In this document: piece after piece, positions 18,164-29,116 of the stretch
Layout of the letters: every line of letters begins with the position of its first letter
Position numbering within the stretch: the first letter of the stretch is position 1
Source of the DNA: Sphingomonas profundi
Lineage (GTDB): Bacteria > Pseudomonadota > Alphaproteobacteria > Sphingomonadales > Sphingomonadaceae
Direction: 5' to 3'
Length of the DNA: 64,000 nucleotides
Assembly: GCF_009739515.1 (NCBI RefSeq)
Contig: NZ_CP046535.1
Coordinates: 3,581,501 to 3,645,500 of the forward strand
The notes under the pieces: model-generated
What the model was told of the DNA's origin: nothing
The model's database searches: none
What the model saw: only the letters and a program-made list of their open reading frames with translations
Program-made: the position numbers and the translations under genes

Positions 18164-19320
18164 GCCGCGAACGCCGGCAGGGCGGACGGGCGATCGTGAT
18201 CGCCGAACCCCGGCACGACGACGCGGACCACCGCTATATTCGCGCCGGCCGGGCTGAGATCGACGCACGGCACGCGCCCCGCGCCGGCCGCCTCGCAGAT
18301 CGCGAGCAGGCGCTCGCGCGCGGCGGGCAGCGTCAGGCGGCAGTCCGGCACGTCGGCGAAGGCGCGCATCGGCCCGCCGCCGAAATCGTGCATCGCGAAG
18401 GTGAGCGCCGCTCGCTGGCCGCCCGGATCGGCATAGTCGGCGGGCGAGAGATCGTCGCGCGCGCCGGCGATCAGCGCGCTGCGGGTCTGCGCCGCCTCGG
18501 TGATCGCGCGGGCGAGGGCGATCGGCGCGCGCGGATGGCAGCCGGCGCCGAAGGCCGGCGGCAGCGCCAGCGTTGCGGCCGGCGCGGGATCGACGATCGC
18601 GCAGCCGATCGTGGCGATGCCGTGCGCCGCGCTCATGTCCCACAAAGCGCAGCGCAGCCCGGCGCGCGCCACCCGCGCCAGCAGCCATCGCCCGGCACGG
18701 TCGCCGATCGTGGCGGGATCGATCGCGGTGGCGCGGCGCGCGCGGGGGCGGGCCGCCATCCAGCGCGCCTGCGCGTCCCGCTCCACCGCCTCGCACAAGG
18801 CGGAGACCTGCGCCTCCACCGCGTCGTTGCCCGCCGCCAGGCCGTTGGTGTTCGGCCACAGATCGGCCGGGCGCTGAACGGTGCAGTCCATCGAGACCAG
18901 CCCGTGCGGAACCCGCATCGCCGCGCCGGAGAGCAGGTCGACGGCGGCGCACCAGCCCCGCGCGCCGAGCGGATCGAACATTGCCTCCTGCTCGAAGGCT
19001 TTGGGTATGCGCGCCCAGAACGTAGCTTCGTCGATCGTGGCGCGGCCCTGCCCCGCCGGGGCCAGCGACTCGGCGCAGTGCAGCTCGATCGCTTCCATCA
19101 GCGCGGAGACGCGCGCCGCGTTCGCCGTCAGCCCCTTGCCCTGCGACACGCTGAGCGACCGCGCGAGCGGCCGGACGGCCTGGAAGACGGGGATGCCGAT
19201 CCGGTCCAGCCCGGTGACGTCGGCCAGGCGGGTGACGCCGATGGCGCGCGCCAGCGGCAGGATGCGCGCCAGCGTCTCGGCCGTGCGGACGCCGCGCCCG
19301 TAACCGGCGATCGCGACGTC
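18160..19320 (-). CDS. YcaO-domain protein (TfuA-associated), no standard start codon at its N-terminus
   Basis: This is an ATP-dependent YcaO enzyme of the TfuA-associated branch, which activates peptide backbone amides. Visible are SVSQGKGLTANAARVSALME with AIELHCAE, then ALCEAVERDAQARW (nucleotide/Mg glutamates), CHPRAPIALARAITEAAQTR and SPAGANIAVVRVVVPG. The first ATG/GTG/TTG in frame is a GTG at 19149. However, clear YcaO sequence runs on upstream without a stop (RLADVTGLDRIGIPVFQAVRP) to about 19290, and the frame stays open to 19347. The true start must therefore be a rare codon, or the protein is made by coupling or +1 frameshifting from the overlapping 97-aa gene. The coordinate given marks the overlap point, not a proven start. 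Confidence 0.85.
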   Translation of the reverse strand, partial: DVAIAGYGRGVRTAETLARILPLARAIGVTRLADVTGLDRIGIPVFQAVRPLARSLSVSQGKGLTANAARVSALMEAIELHCAESLAPAGQGRATIDEATFWARIPKAFEQEAMFDPLGARGWCAAVDLLSGAAMRVPHGLVSMDCTVQRPADLWPNTNGLAAGNDAVEAQVSALCEAVERDAQARWMAARPRARRATAIDPATIGDRAGRWLLARVARAGLRCALWDMSAAHGIATIGCAIVDPAPAATLALPPAFGAGCHPRAPIALARAITEAAQTRSALIAGARDDLSPADYADPGGQRAALTFAMHDFGGGPMRAFADVPDCRLTLPAARERLLAICEAAGAGRVPCVDLSPAGANIAVVRVVVPGFGDHDRPSALPAFAA

Positions 19321-19612
19321 AGGCTTCGCGGTTGTTGCCGCTGCCGATCATCGCGAACATCTTGACGCCGGTCGGCTTGTGCGGCGGCAGCGCGACGGCA
19401 TCGAGAACCTCGCGCGTGCGGGCGAAGGTCTGCTCGGCCGCCTCCAGCGCCTCCTTCTGCGCGCCCAGCAGATCGTCGCGATTGGCGACATAGTCGATCT
19501 GCTCGGCCATGGCGTAGCCGATCACCTTCTTGGGATCGCCTGGTGCCGTCAGCCTGATGACGAACAGACGTGGTGCGTCGTCATGCTTGGTCTTGTCGTC
19601 AGCTAGTGTCAT
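19319..19612 (-). CDS. 97-aa protein of the YcaO/TfuA operon (unknown; possible substrate or partner)
   Basis: I do not recognise this family. The ATG has GGGAGG 5 bases upstream, which decides the start over an in-frame ATG further up (19750). The product begins with a charged leader (ADDKTKHDD), then a strand-like RLFVIRL, a long predicted helix (NRDDLLGAQKEALEAAEQT to REVLDAV), and a tail PHKPTGVKMFAMIGSGNNREA. Its stop TGA is overlapped by the YcaO frame, so it is the first gene of the trio. A helical leader followed by a short Gly/Asn/Ser tail is compatible with a RiPP precursor, but it could equally be a recognition or accessory protein. Confidence 0.7.
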   Translation of the reverse strand: MTLADDKTKHDDAPRLFVIRLTAPGDPKKVIGYAMAEQIDYVANRDDLLGAQKEALEAAEQTFARTREVLDAVALPPHKPTGVKMFAMIGSGNNREA

Positions 19613-19847
19613 CGCCGCCTCCCGTCGCGCCTGTCGGGCGCCTCGGAGGTACTGGGTAAAGCCCCGTTCGTGGTCTCGCAAGGTGTCAAAGCGGTTTTCG
19701 AACACGACGACATGTTCAGCCCCACCAAGCATCGATCCTGTTGCCCTCACCGATCATCGAATATTCATGATTATTCCAGCATTCCGCGCGTATATTGGCA
19801 TGTCGAGAGGTGGAATCCGCCGCCAGGAGCGGAGATCGGACGGGGCA

Positions 19848-20069
19848 GTGACGAAGACCATCTCCGTGCTGCTGACCGAGGACGAAGCCGATCTGCTGCT
19901 GGCGGCCCTGGACACGGAGCGGGAGATCTACCTCCAGTCGGCGCGCGATGCGTGCGCCGACGGCAGCCACGATCTTGCCGTGACGCTGGGCAACGCGGCC
20001 GATCGCGTCTGCGCCTTCCGCACCCGCCTGCTGCGCGAGATGGAAGGCGCACGCCTCAGACAGCGATAG
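19848..20069 (+). CDS. Hypothetical small protein, 73 aa
   Basis: This small acidic-helical product (SVLLTEDEADLLLAALDTER, then a Cys-containing helix and a basic end) has no recognised family. I chose the GTG at 19848 because the residues downstream look protein-like and the upstream ones do not; an in-frame ATG at 19800 has no ribosome site. A possible -10 element TATATT (19791-19796) in an AT-richer patch lies 51 bases upstream. It is divergent from the YcaO/TfuA trio across a 235-base control region and convergent with the AAA ATPase gene. Confidence 0.6.
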   Translation: MTKTISVLLTEDEADLLLAALDTEREIYLQSARDACADGSHDLAVTLGNAADRVCAFRTRLLREMEGARLRQR

Positions 20070-20081
20070 GCCGCCCCCGCC

Positions 20082-22376
<2,295 letters not shown>

Positions 22377-22595
22377 CGTTCGTCTCCCTCAGCCCGCCTA
22401 GAAGATAGGAGACCCGCCGGCGGTTTCGATGCGGTACGAAAAAAAGCCGGAGCGGGCGGTTGTGCGGTGCATGATTTCCTGTTGCAGTGCAGGGAACATC
22501 GCGATCGTCGCCCCGTTGGCATCGATAGCGAACCGGGATCACAGGGATTCGTGGCGACCGCAATGCACCATGAAGCCGGTGGATTGGAGTAAGCC

Positions 22596-23480
22596 GTGCG
22601 ACGTCTGCCACCCCTCACCGCCGTCGAGGCATTCGTGCAGGTGGCGCGACTCGGCTCCGTGAAGGCGGCGGCCGAGGAACTGGCTTTGTCCTCGCCGGCG
22701 CTCAGCCGACGGGTGCAGGCGCTGGAGCGGTTCGTCGGCCGCTCTCTGTTCGAGCGCCGCCATCAGGCGATGATCCTGAACGCGGAGGGCGAGATCCTGC
22801 TCGGTCGGCTCGCCCCCGCGCTCGATCAGCTGGCCGAGGCGATCGACATGACCACCGGCGAGGCGGAGATCGTGCGGCTGCGGCTGGCGGTGACGCCGCT
22901 GTTCGCCTCCCAGCGGCTGATGCATCGCCTGCCCGAACTGCGCGGCCGCCATCCGGAGCTGCATATCGACATCGATACCGCCGCGCACAGCCTGGCGCGG
23001 CTCAGCGAGGGGATCGACGCCGCGATCGTGCTCGCCCGCGACATCGATCCCAGCCTCTACGCGCACCGGCTGGATCGCAACAAGGTGCTGGCCATCGCCT
23101 CCCGGCGCGTGGTGGAGGGCGCCGGCGGGGTGAAGCGGCCGGAGGATCTCCACCACGCCACGATCCTGATCCACCGCGACATGCCCGACACGTTCGAGAC
23201 CTGGCGCGAGGCCGCCGGCCTGCCGCAGATCGAGCCCGGCGCGGTCGATCACTTCGATTCGGGCCAGCTGATCCTGGATGCCGCGGCGCAGGGGCTGGGC
23301 GTCGCCTTCATGCACGAGAGCCATTTCGACGACGCGCACGACGACCGGCTGGTGCGGCTGTTCGATTTCGACGTCGACAGCCCGTACAGCTACTGGTTCG
23401 CGTGCCGCCGCTCGTCGCTGTCGCGGCGACCGGTGAAGATCTTCCACGACTGGCTCGTCGCGGAAGTGGCGCGCGGCTGA
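22596..23480 (+). CDS. LysR-family transcriptional regulator
   Basis: This is a 294-aa LysR regulator. The N-terminal winged helix (LTAVEAFVQVARLGSVKAAA, SSPALSRRVQALERFVG, LFERR) is followed by a periplasmic-binding-protein-like effector domain from ~residue 95. The pattern, including PPLTAVEAF at the start, is close to the GcvA-like subgroup. The start is GTG with GGAG 7 bases upstream. It is divergent from the AAA ATPase gene with 219 bases between. That gap holds a GGTGCAT / ATGCACC inverted repeat about 90 bases apart but no clear operator. Target unknown. Confidence 0.93.
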   Translation: MRRLPPLTAVEAFVQVARLGSVKAAAEELALSSPALSRRVQALERFVGRSLFERRHQAMILNAEGEILLGRLAPALDQLAEAIDMTTGEAEIVRLRLAVTPLFASQRLMHRLPELRGRHPELHIDIDTAAHSLARLSEGIDAAIVLARDIDPSLYAHRLDRNKVLAIASRRVVEGAGGVKRPEDLHHATILIHRDMPDTFETWREAAGLPQIEPGAVDHFDSGQLILDAAAQGLGVAFMHESHFDDAHDDRLVRLFDFDVDSPYSYWFACRRSSLSRRPVKIFHDWLVAEVARG

Positions 23481-23524
23481 GCCGGTCCGCCGCGGCCCCG
23501 CCGCGCCGGACCGGCTCCCGGCGA

Positions 23525-23989
23525 TCAGGCGCCGACGGTGGCCTTCACGATCTTGCCCGGCGTGCGCGGCGGCTCGCCCTTGGGCAGCGCGTCGACATAG
23601 TCCATGCCGGAGACGACCTCGCCCCATACCGTATACTGGTTGTCCAGGAAGCGGGCGTCATCAAAGCAGATGAAGAACTGGCTGTTGGCGCTGTTCGGGT
23701 TGGAGCTGCGCGCCATCGAGCAGACGCCGCGCACGTGCGGCTCCTTGTTGAACTCGGCCTTCAGGTCCGGCTTCTTCGATCCGCCCATGCCGGTGCCGGT
23801 GGGATCGCCGCCCTGCGCCATGAAGCCGGGGATCACGCGGTGGAACACCACGCCGTCGTAGAAGCCCTCGCCCGCCAGTTCCTTGATCCGCTCGACATGG
23901 CCGGGCGCCAGATCGGGGCGGAGGCGGATCACGACGTCGCCGCCGCTATCCAGGGTGAGCGTCAGTGTGTCGTCTGTGTCTTCGGCCAT
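23525..23989 (-). CDS. Cyclophilin-type peptidyl-prolyl cis-trans isomerase, cytoplasmic
   Basis: This is a 154-aa PpiB-like prolyl isomerase catalysing cis-trans isomerisation during folding. The core is complete: FYDGVVFHRVIPGFMAQGGD with the catalytic Arg, GTGMGG, SMARSSNPNSANSQFFI and FDDARFLDNQYTVWGEV. No signal peptide precedes it, so it is cytoplasmic. A longer open frame upstream is non-coding shadow; the ATG at 23989 is preceded by AGGAGGGTTTG. It is one of three cyclophilin genes in the window, the other two with export signals. Confidence 0.95.
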   Translation of the reverse strand: MAEDTDDTLTLTLDSGGDVVIRLRPDLAPGHVERIKELAGEGFYDGVVFHRVIPGFMAQGGDPTGTGMGGSKKPDLKAEFNKEPHVRGVCSMARSSNPNSANSQFFICFDDARFLDNQYTVWGEVVSGMDYVDALPKGEPPRTPGKIVKATVGA

Positions 23990-24204
23990 CAAACCCTCCT
24001 GCGTGGCGGAACGGGGGTTTCTAGGCAGCCGTTCCCCGCTTCGCCAGCCCATATCCGCCGTGTCGGCGCACGCGTTTGTCGCGGGAGATGCCACACGGCC
24101 GTCCGCGGCTGCCGCGCGGCGCCGCCGGGCGCGCCTTTCGGCTTCCTTCCCGCGCCCGGATGGTTCAAGCGCGGGGCGCATCCGCGCAACGGAAAGGGCC
24201 GGCG

Positions 24205-25614
24205 ATGAGCGAAACCGTGATCGACGCCACCACCGATGCCGACCGCGACGGCGCCCGGCTGGACGAGGACGACCGGCTGAAGCCGGAGTTCGTCGCCCAG
24301 GTGATCGAGCGGGTCGAGGCCGGCGACCCGGAGGGGGCGCGCGCCCTCGTCGCCCCGCTCCACCCGGCCGACCTGGCCGACCTGTTCGAGCTGGCGCCGA
24401 CCGAGCAGCGCCGCCCGCTCGCCGCCGCGCTGGCCGAGATGCTCGACGGCGACGTCCTGGCCGAGATGAACGACTGGGTGCGCGAGGAGCTGATCGACGC
24501 GCTCGAACCGCACGAGGTGGCCGAACTCGCCACCCAGCTCGATACCGACGACGCCGTCGCCATCATCGAGGACATGGAGGAGGACGATCAGCGCGCCGTC
24601 CTCCGCGCGATGGAGCCGGACGACCGCGCCGCCATCGAGGAGGCGCTGAGCTTCCCCGAGGAGTCCGCCGGCCGCCTGATGCAGCGCGACCTGATCGCGG
24701 TGCCCGAGCACATGACGGTGGGCGACGTGCTCGACTATCTGCGCCGCAACGAGGATCTGACGACCGACTTCTGGGAGATCTACGTCGTCGATCCGCAGCA
24801 CAAGCCGGTCGGCACCTGCAAGCTCTCCTGGATCCTGCGCACGCCGCGCGGCGTATCGATCGGCGACGTCATGGCGCGCGAGCAGACGCTGATCCCGGTG
24901 GACATGGATCAGGAGGAGGTGGCCCTCCGCTTCCAGAAATACGCGCTGATCTCGGCCGCCGTGGTCGATCATGTCGGCCGCCTCGTCGGCATGATCACCG
25001 TCGATGACGTCGTCCACATCATCCAGGAGGAAGCCGGCGAGGACGCGCTGCGCCTGTCCGGCGCCGGCGACGGCGACATCAACGAGCCGATCCGCTTCAC
25101 CGTGCGGACGCGCCTGGTCTGGCTCGTCGTCAACCTGTTCACGGCGATGATCGCGGCCTCGGTGGTGGGCCTGTTCGAGGGCGAGATCGCCAAGTTCGCG
25201 CTGCTGGCGGCGCTGATGGGCATCGTCTCCGGCATGGGCGGCAACGCCGGCACGCAGACGCTGGCCGTGGTCGTCCGCGCGCTGGCGACGAACCAGCTGA
25301 CCAGCTCGAACACGCGGCGCATGATCGTGCGGGAGTTCCGCATCGCCGCCGCCAACGGCGCCTCGCTCGGCACGATGATCGGCATCGGCTCGTGGCTGCT
25401 CTACGGCCGCGCCGATCTGGCGCTCGTGTTCGGCGCGGCGATCCTCATCAACAATCTCGTCGCCGGGCTGGCCGGCGTGCTGGTGCCGCTTACCCTGGAG
25501 CGGGCGAACGTCGATCCGGCGGTCTCGTCGGCGGTGTTCGTCACGATGATGACGGACTGCATGGGCTTCTTCAGCTTCCTCGGCCTCGCCGCCCTGTTCG
25601 GCCTCACCGGCTGA
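24205..25614 (+). CDS. mgtE: Magnesium transporter MgtE
   Basis: This is a 469-aa inner-membrane Mg2+ channel. An N-terminal acidic superhelical domain (residues ~30-150) is followed by two CBS domains (PEHMTVGDVLDYL, then GDVMAREQTLIPVDMD and VGMITVDDVVHIIQEEAG). Five membrane helices begin near residue 310. The pore signature is GMGGNAGTQTLAVVVRALA and the final helix DCMGFFSFLGLA. The cytosolic domains sense Mg2+ and close the pore in characterised homologues. The ATG has GGAAAGG upstream, so the upstream open frame is not part of the protein. Confidence 0.96.
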   Translation: MSETVIDATTDADRDGARLDEDDRLKPEFVAQVIERVEAGDPEGARALVAPLHPADLADLFELAPTEQRRPLAAALAEMLDGDVLAEMNDWVREELIDALEPHEVAELATQLDTDDAVAIIEDMEEDDQRAVLRAMEPDDRAAIEEALSFPEESAGRLMQRDLIAVPEHMTVGDVLDYLRRNEDLTTDFWEIYVVDPQHKPVGTCKLSWILRTPRGVSIGDVMAREQTLIPVDMDQEEVALRFQKYALISAAVVDHVGRLVGMITVDDVVHIIQEEAGEDALRLSGAGDGDINEPIRFTVRTRLVWLVVNLFTAMIAASVVGLFEGEIAKFALLAALMGIVSGMGGNAGTQTLAVVVRALATNQLTSSNTRRMIVREFRIAAANGASLGTMIGIGSWLLYGRADLALVFGAAILINNLVAGLAGVLVPLTLERANVDPAVSSAVFVTMMTDCMGFFSFLGLAALFGLTG

Positions 25615-25669
25615 GCCGGGGCCGGGCGCCGCCGCTTGATCCGCGCCGCGCCGCGCCCACATCGCCGCC

Positions 25670-26077
25670 ATGGCTTCGTTGCACATCACCAAGGTAGCGG
25701 TCGGCTGCGCCGATGCCGACTATCTGCGCGACCGCATGATCGAGCGGGCGGAGGGCGGCACGGCGGCGATCTTCACGCGCTACCGGCCGACGCGCCACGC
25801 GGAGCTGATCGGCGGATCGCTGTTCTGGATCATCAAGCACCGGCTGGTCGCCCGCCAGACGATCGTGGGCTTCGAGGAGGTGGACGACGGCCGGCGCTGG
25901 CTCGTGCGGCTGGAGGCGCGGGTGGTGCCGGTGCGCGCGCGCTTCAAGCGGGCGCACCAGGGCTGGCGCTACCTCGCCGCCGGCGACGCGCCCGACGATT
26001 ATGGCGAGGGCGACGCCGACCTGGCCGAGATGCCCCGCGCCATGCGCGACGAATTGAGCGCGCTGGCGCTGATCTGA
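25670..26077 (+). CDS. DUF1489 family protein
   Basis: This is a 135-aa protein of a family of unknown function common in alphaproteobacteria. The recognised pattern is LHITKVAVGCADADYLRDR at the start, ELIGGSLFWIIKHRLVARQ in the middle, then VPVRARFKRAHQGWRYL, followed by an acidic C-terminus. It is probably a small cytoplasmic protein. There is no obvious ribosome site before the ATG, which lies 55 bases after mgtE; it may be read through from that gene. Confidence 0.85.
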   Translation: MASLHITKVAVGCADADYLRDRMIERAEGGTAAIFTRYRPTRHAELIGGSLFWIIKHRLVARQTIVGFEEVDDGRRWLVRLEARVVPVRARFKRAHQGWRYLAAGDAPDDYGEGDADLAEMPRAMRDELSALALI

Positions 26078-26133
26078 GCCGCCACCCGGATCCGCCCTGA
26101 TGCGTTCTTCACCGGTCTTGCAGGAGGACAATC

Positions 26134-26511
26134 ATGATCCACCACGTCTCTGTCGGCACGAACGACGTCGCCCGCGCCCGCGCCTTCTACGATGCCGTGC
26201 TGCCGATCGTCGGGCTTGCGCTCATGAAGGCGTCGGACCGGGCTGTCGACTATGGCAGCGGGCACCTGCTCTTCAGCGCGGAAACGCCGCTCGACGGAGC
26301 GCCGGCCACGGCGGGCAATGGCAGCCACATCGCCTTTGCCGTCGAGGATCGCGCGATGGTCGATCGCTTCCACGCCACGGCGCTGGCGAACGGCGGCACC
26401 AGCGACGGCGCGCCCGGCATCCGGGCCGACTATGACGCGCATTACTACGGCGCTTTCGTGCGCGATCCGGACGGCAACAAGATCGAGGCGATGACCTACT
26501 CGGCCAAATAG
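26134..26511 (+). CDS. VOC (glyoxalase/bleomycin-resistance) family protein
   Basis: This is a 125-aa vicinal-oxygen-chelate protein with two beta-alpha-beta-beta-beta modules. Metal-ligand positions are HHVSVGTNDVARARAFYDAV (first His), HIAFAVED (second His), and the C-terminal VRDPDGNKIEAM with Glu. The layout is typical of small lactoylglutathione-lyase-like proteins whose substrates vary widely; a role in resistance cannot be claimed. AGGAGG is placed well before the ATG. It is convergent with the efflux operon; the stops are almost adjacent. Confidence 0.9.
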   Translation: MIHHVSVGTNDVARARAFYDAVLPIVGLALMKASDRAVDYGSGHLLFSAETPLDGAPATAGNGSHIAFAVEDRAMVDRFHATALANGGTSDGAPGIRADYDAHYYGAFVRDPDGNKIEAMTYSAK

Positions 26512-26513
26512 GC

Positions 26514-27932
26514 TCAGGCGGGCGCGCCGCCGCCGATCGCGCGCACGATGGCCGTCGTCGCCTGCAGCCGCTGGGTGCGCAGGGCCAGCGCCGATCGCTC
26601 CGCGATCAGGCCCGCCGTCTGCGCCACCACGACCTCCAGATAGTCGGACGCGCCGTCGCGGTAGCGGATCAGGGCGAGATCGGTGGTCTTCGCGGCGGCG
26701 CGGGCGGCGGTCTGCTGCTCGCGCTCGGCATCGGCCAGGTGGCGCGCGGCGGCGAGCCCGTCCTCCACCTCGCGGAAGGCGGTGAGCACGGTGCCGCGAT
26801 AGTCCGCCGCCGCCTCGGCGAAGTCGGCGCGGGCGCGGCGGATGTCGGCATTGCGGCGGCCACCGTCGAACAGCGGCGCCGCCAGCGACAGCGGCCCCAG
26901 CGCCCAGTAGCTCGCCGCCGAGGCGAGGAGGCCGCCGCCCGCGCTCTGGTAGCCGCCCGAAGCGCCGAGCGTGACGAGCGGGAACCACGCCGCCTTCGCC
27001 CCGCCGATGCGGGCGTTGGCGGCGAACATGCGCCGCTCCGCCGCCGCGATGTCGGGCCGGCGCTGGAGCAGCTGCGACGGGGTGCCCGCCGGCACGCGCG
27101 GCGGCTCCAGCTGGCCGGTGACGGGAACGATGGCGAAGCCGGCCGGCGCCTCGCCCACCAGGGCTGCCAGCTGGTGCTCGGCCGTCGCGCGATCCAGCGC
27201 CACCGTGGCGAGCTGCGCGCGGGCATCGGAGAGCTGGCTCTGCGCGCGGCTGGTATCCAGGCCGGAGGCGATGCCGCCCGAGTGGCGGATGTCGGTCAGC
27301 TCGAAGGCGCGGGCGTAGGCGGCTGTCGTCTGGCGCAGCAGCTCCGCCTCCGCATCCAGGCCGCGCAGGCGGAAATAGGTGTCGGCCACGGCGGCGTGCA
27401 GGCTGAGCCGGGCGGAGGCGAGATCGGCGGCGCTAGCCGCCGCATCGGCGCGGCCGGCGCGGGCATTGTCGCGCAGCCGCCCCCAGAGATCCACCTCCCA
27501 CCCGAACGACCCGCCGAGCGTGCGGTTCGTGTAGGTGCCGCCGTTGCCGCGCGCCAGCGGCCGACGGCTCGACGCACGCTCGCGCGACAGGTCCGCTCCG
27601 GCCGAGACGGTCGGCAGGCGCTCGGCATCCGCCCGGTCGGCGATGGCGAGCGCCTGATCGTAGCGGGCGATCGCGGCGGCTATCGTCGGGCTGGCGGCCT
27701 CGGCCCGCGTCTCCAGCCCGGTCAGCACGGGATCGCCGAACCCCTCCCACCAGGCGCCGCGCGGCGCGGTATCGAGCGGGGTCGCTGCCGCCCAGCCCTG
27801 CGCCTCCTTGAAGGCGGCCGCGGCGGGCACGGCCGGCGGTGCGTAATCGGGCGCCAGCGAGCAGGCTGCGAGCGCCGCCAGCGTGATCGTCGCGGCGGCG
27901 GCCCGCGCCGCGCCCGGCCTCGCGCGCCGCAT
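26514..27932 (-). CDS. RND efflux outer-membrane lipoprotein (NodT/OprM family)
   Basis: This is a 472-aa trimeric outer-membrane channel of a tripartite pump. It has a lipoprotein signal with lipobox LAALAACS (Cys near residue 24). Two OEP domain repeats follow, with the usual GSFGWEVDLWGRL and FPLVTLGASGGYQSAGG segments and the ALIRYRDGASDYLEVV motif near the end. The ATG overlaps the adaptor stop by one base (TGATG). It is the third gene of the operon permease, adaptor, outer-membrane factor, so the pump is complete. Confidence 0.95.
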   Translation of the reverse strand: MRRARPGAARAAAATITLAALAACSLAPDYAPPAVPAAAAFKEAQGWAAATPLDTAPRGAWWEGFGDPVLTGLETRAEAASPTIAAAIARYDQALAIADRADAERLPTVSAGADLSRERASSRRPLARGNGGTYTNRTLGGSFGWEVDLWGRLRDNARAGRADAAASAADLASARLSLHAAVADTYFRLRGLDAEAELLRQTTAAYARAFELTDIRHSGGIASGLDTSRAQSQLSDARAQLATVALDRATAEHQLAALVGEAPAGFAIVPVTGQLEPPRVPAGTPSQLLQRRPDIAAAERRMFAANARIGGAKAAWFPLVTLGASGGYQSAGGGLLASAASYWALGPLSLAAPLFDGGRRNADIRRARADFAEAAADYRGTVLTAFREVEDGLAAARHLADAEREQQTAARAAAKTTDLALIRYRDGASDYLEVVVAQTAGLIAERSALALRTQRLQATTAIVRAIGGGAPA

Positions 27933-29116
27933 CAGCCGGCCGCCTTCGCCGCCGGCGCCGCCGCCTCCACCCGCACCCGATCGCCGTTCACCAGTGCATC
28001 CGGCGGCGTATCGACGACGCGGTCGCCGGGGGTGAGGCCGGTCGCGATCGTCACCGTCGCGCCCTCGTCCCGCGCGATCGTCACGCGGCGGATGCGCACG
28101 CGATTGTCCGGCCCGACGATGGCGACGGCGGTGCCGTCCTCCCGCACCATCAGCGCGCTGGCCGGCACGGTGACGCCGCCGGCGCCGCTCACCGGGAAGC
28201 GCACCTGCGCGTAGCCGCCCGGCTTCAGCGCGCCGTCGCGATTGTCCGCCTCCAGCTGCACCAGCACCGTGCCCGACGTGGGATCGACGGCGTCCGCCGA
28301 GCGGGTGAGCGTGGCGGCAAAGGTGCGGCCGGTATATTCGGGCACCGTCACCTCGGCGCGCATGCCGGCATGCACCTGGCCGGAATAGCCCTGCGGTATC
28401 CGCACGAAGATGCGCACGCGGCGCACGTCCGATACGGTGAACAGCGGCTGCGAGGCGGCGTTGCCCGCCACGATCAACGCGCCGATCTGCGCCGACCGGC
28501 TGGTGACGACGCCGGCGAACGGCGCCTCGATGCGGGTGAAGCCCTGCAGCGCCTTCAATCGGCGGACGTTGGCCGACTGCGCGTTGGCGAGCGCGGTGTT
28601 GGCGGCGAGCGCGCCGCGCTTCTCGTCCGCCTCCTGCTTGGAGACGGCGTCCTTGGCCAGCAGCGCATCCCAGCGCACCGCCGTGGTGCGGGCCAGCGAC
28701 TGGTTGGCGCTGGCCGTCTGATAGTCGGCCTGGGCCTGGGCCAGCTGCTGGTCGATCTCCGGCGCGTCGATCACCGCCAGCACCTGGCCGGCGGAGACGC
28801 GATCGCCGATGTCGGCCAGCCAGCGGCGGACATAGCCGTTGGTGCGGGCGAACAGGGCGGCGCTGTTATAGGCCTGGATGTTGCCCGGCAGGGTCAGCCC
28901 GTCCGCCTCCGCGCCCACCTTGGGACGGATGACGGAGACGACCGGCGTGCCGTTGTCCTCCGCCACCGCCTCCAGCGCATGATCGTTGCTCACCCGCGCG
29001 CCGATGCCGACCGCCACCACCGCCAGCGCGACGAGGCCGGCGACGATGCCGAAGCGGGCGAGCGAGCGGTTGCGCGGCCCCTCGGGCGGCACGGGCGTAT
29101 CGGACATGTCAGGCAT
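27932..29116 (-). CDS. RND efflux periplasmic adaptor (membrane fusion protein)
   Basis: This is a 394-aa HlyD/AcrA-family adaptor bridging the inner and outer membrane proteins of the pump. A short basic cytoplasmic tail is followed by one membrane anchor (about residues 20-40), the lipoyl half-motifs (GYVRRWLADIGDRVSAGQVL and FTRIEAPFAGVVTSRSAQIG) around an alpha-hairpin, then beta-barrel and membrane-proximal domains. Its first 8 bases overlap the permease stop. An internal ATG three codons in is an alternative start. It lacks a lipobox, so it is membrane-anchored rather than lipidated. Confidence 0.95.
   Translation of the reverse strand: MPDMSDTPVPPEGPRNRSLARFGIVAGLVALAVVAVGIGARVSNDHALEAVAEDNGTPVVSVIRPKVGAEADGLTLPGNIQAYNSAALFARTNGYVRRWLADIGDRVSAGQVLAVIDAPEIDQQLAQAQADYQTASANQSLARTTAVRWDALLAKDAVSKQEADEKRGALAANTALANAQSANVRRLKALQGFTRIEAPFAGVVTSRSAQIGALIVAGNAASQPLFTVSDVRRVRIFVRIPQGYSGQVHAGMRAEVTVPEYTGRTFAATLTRSADAVDPTSGTVLVQLEADNRDGALKPGGYAQVRFPVSGAGGVTVPASALMVREDGTAVAIVGPDNRVRIRRVTIARDEGATVTIATGLTPGDRVVDTPPDALVNGDRVRVEAAAPAAKAAG

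Noticed and set aside
19613-19750. N-terminal extension of the 97-aa gene to an upstream ATG
   Set aside because: GGGAGG placed right before the ATG at 19612 decides for the shorter protein; the extension lies in the AT-rich divergent control region.
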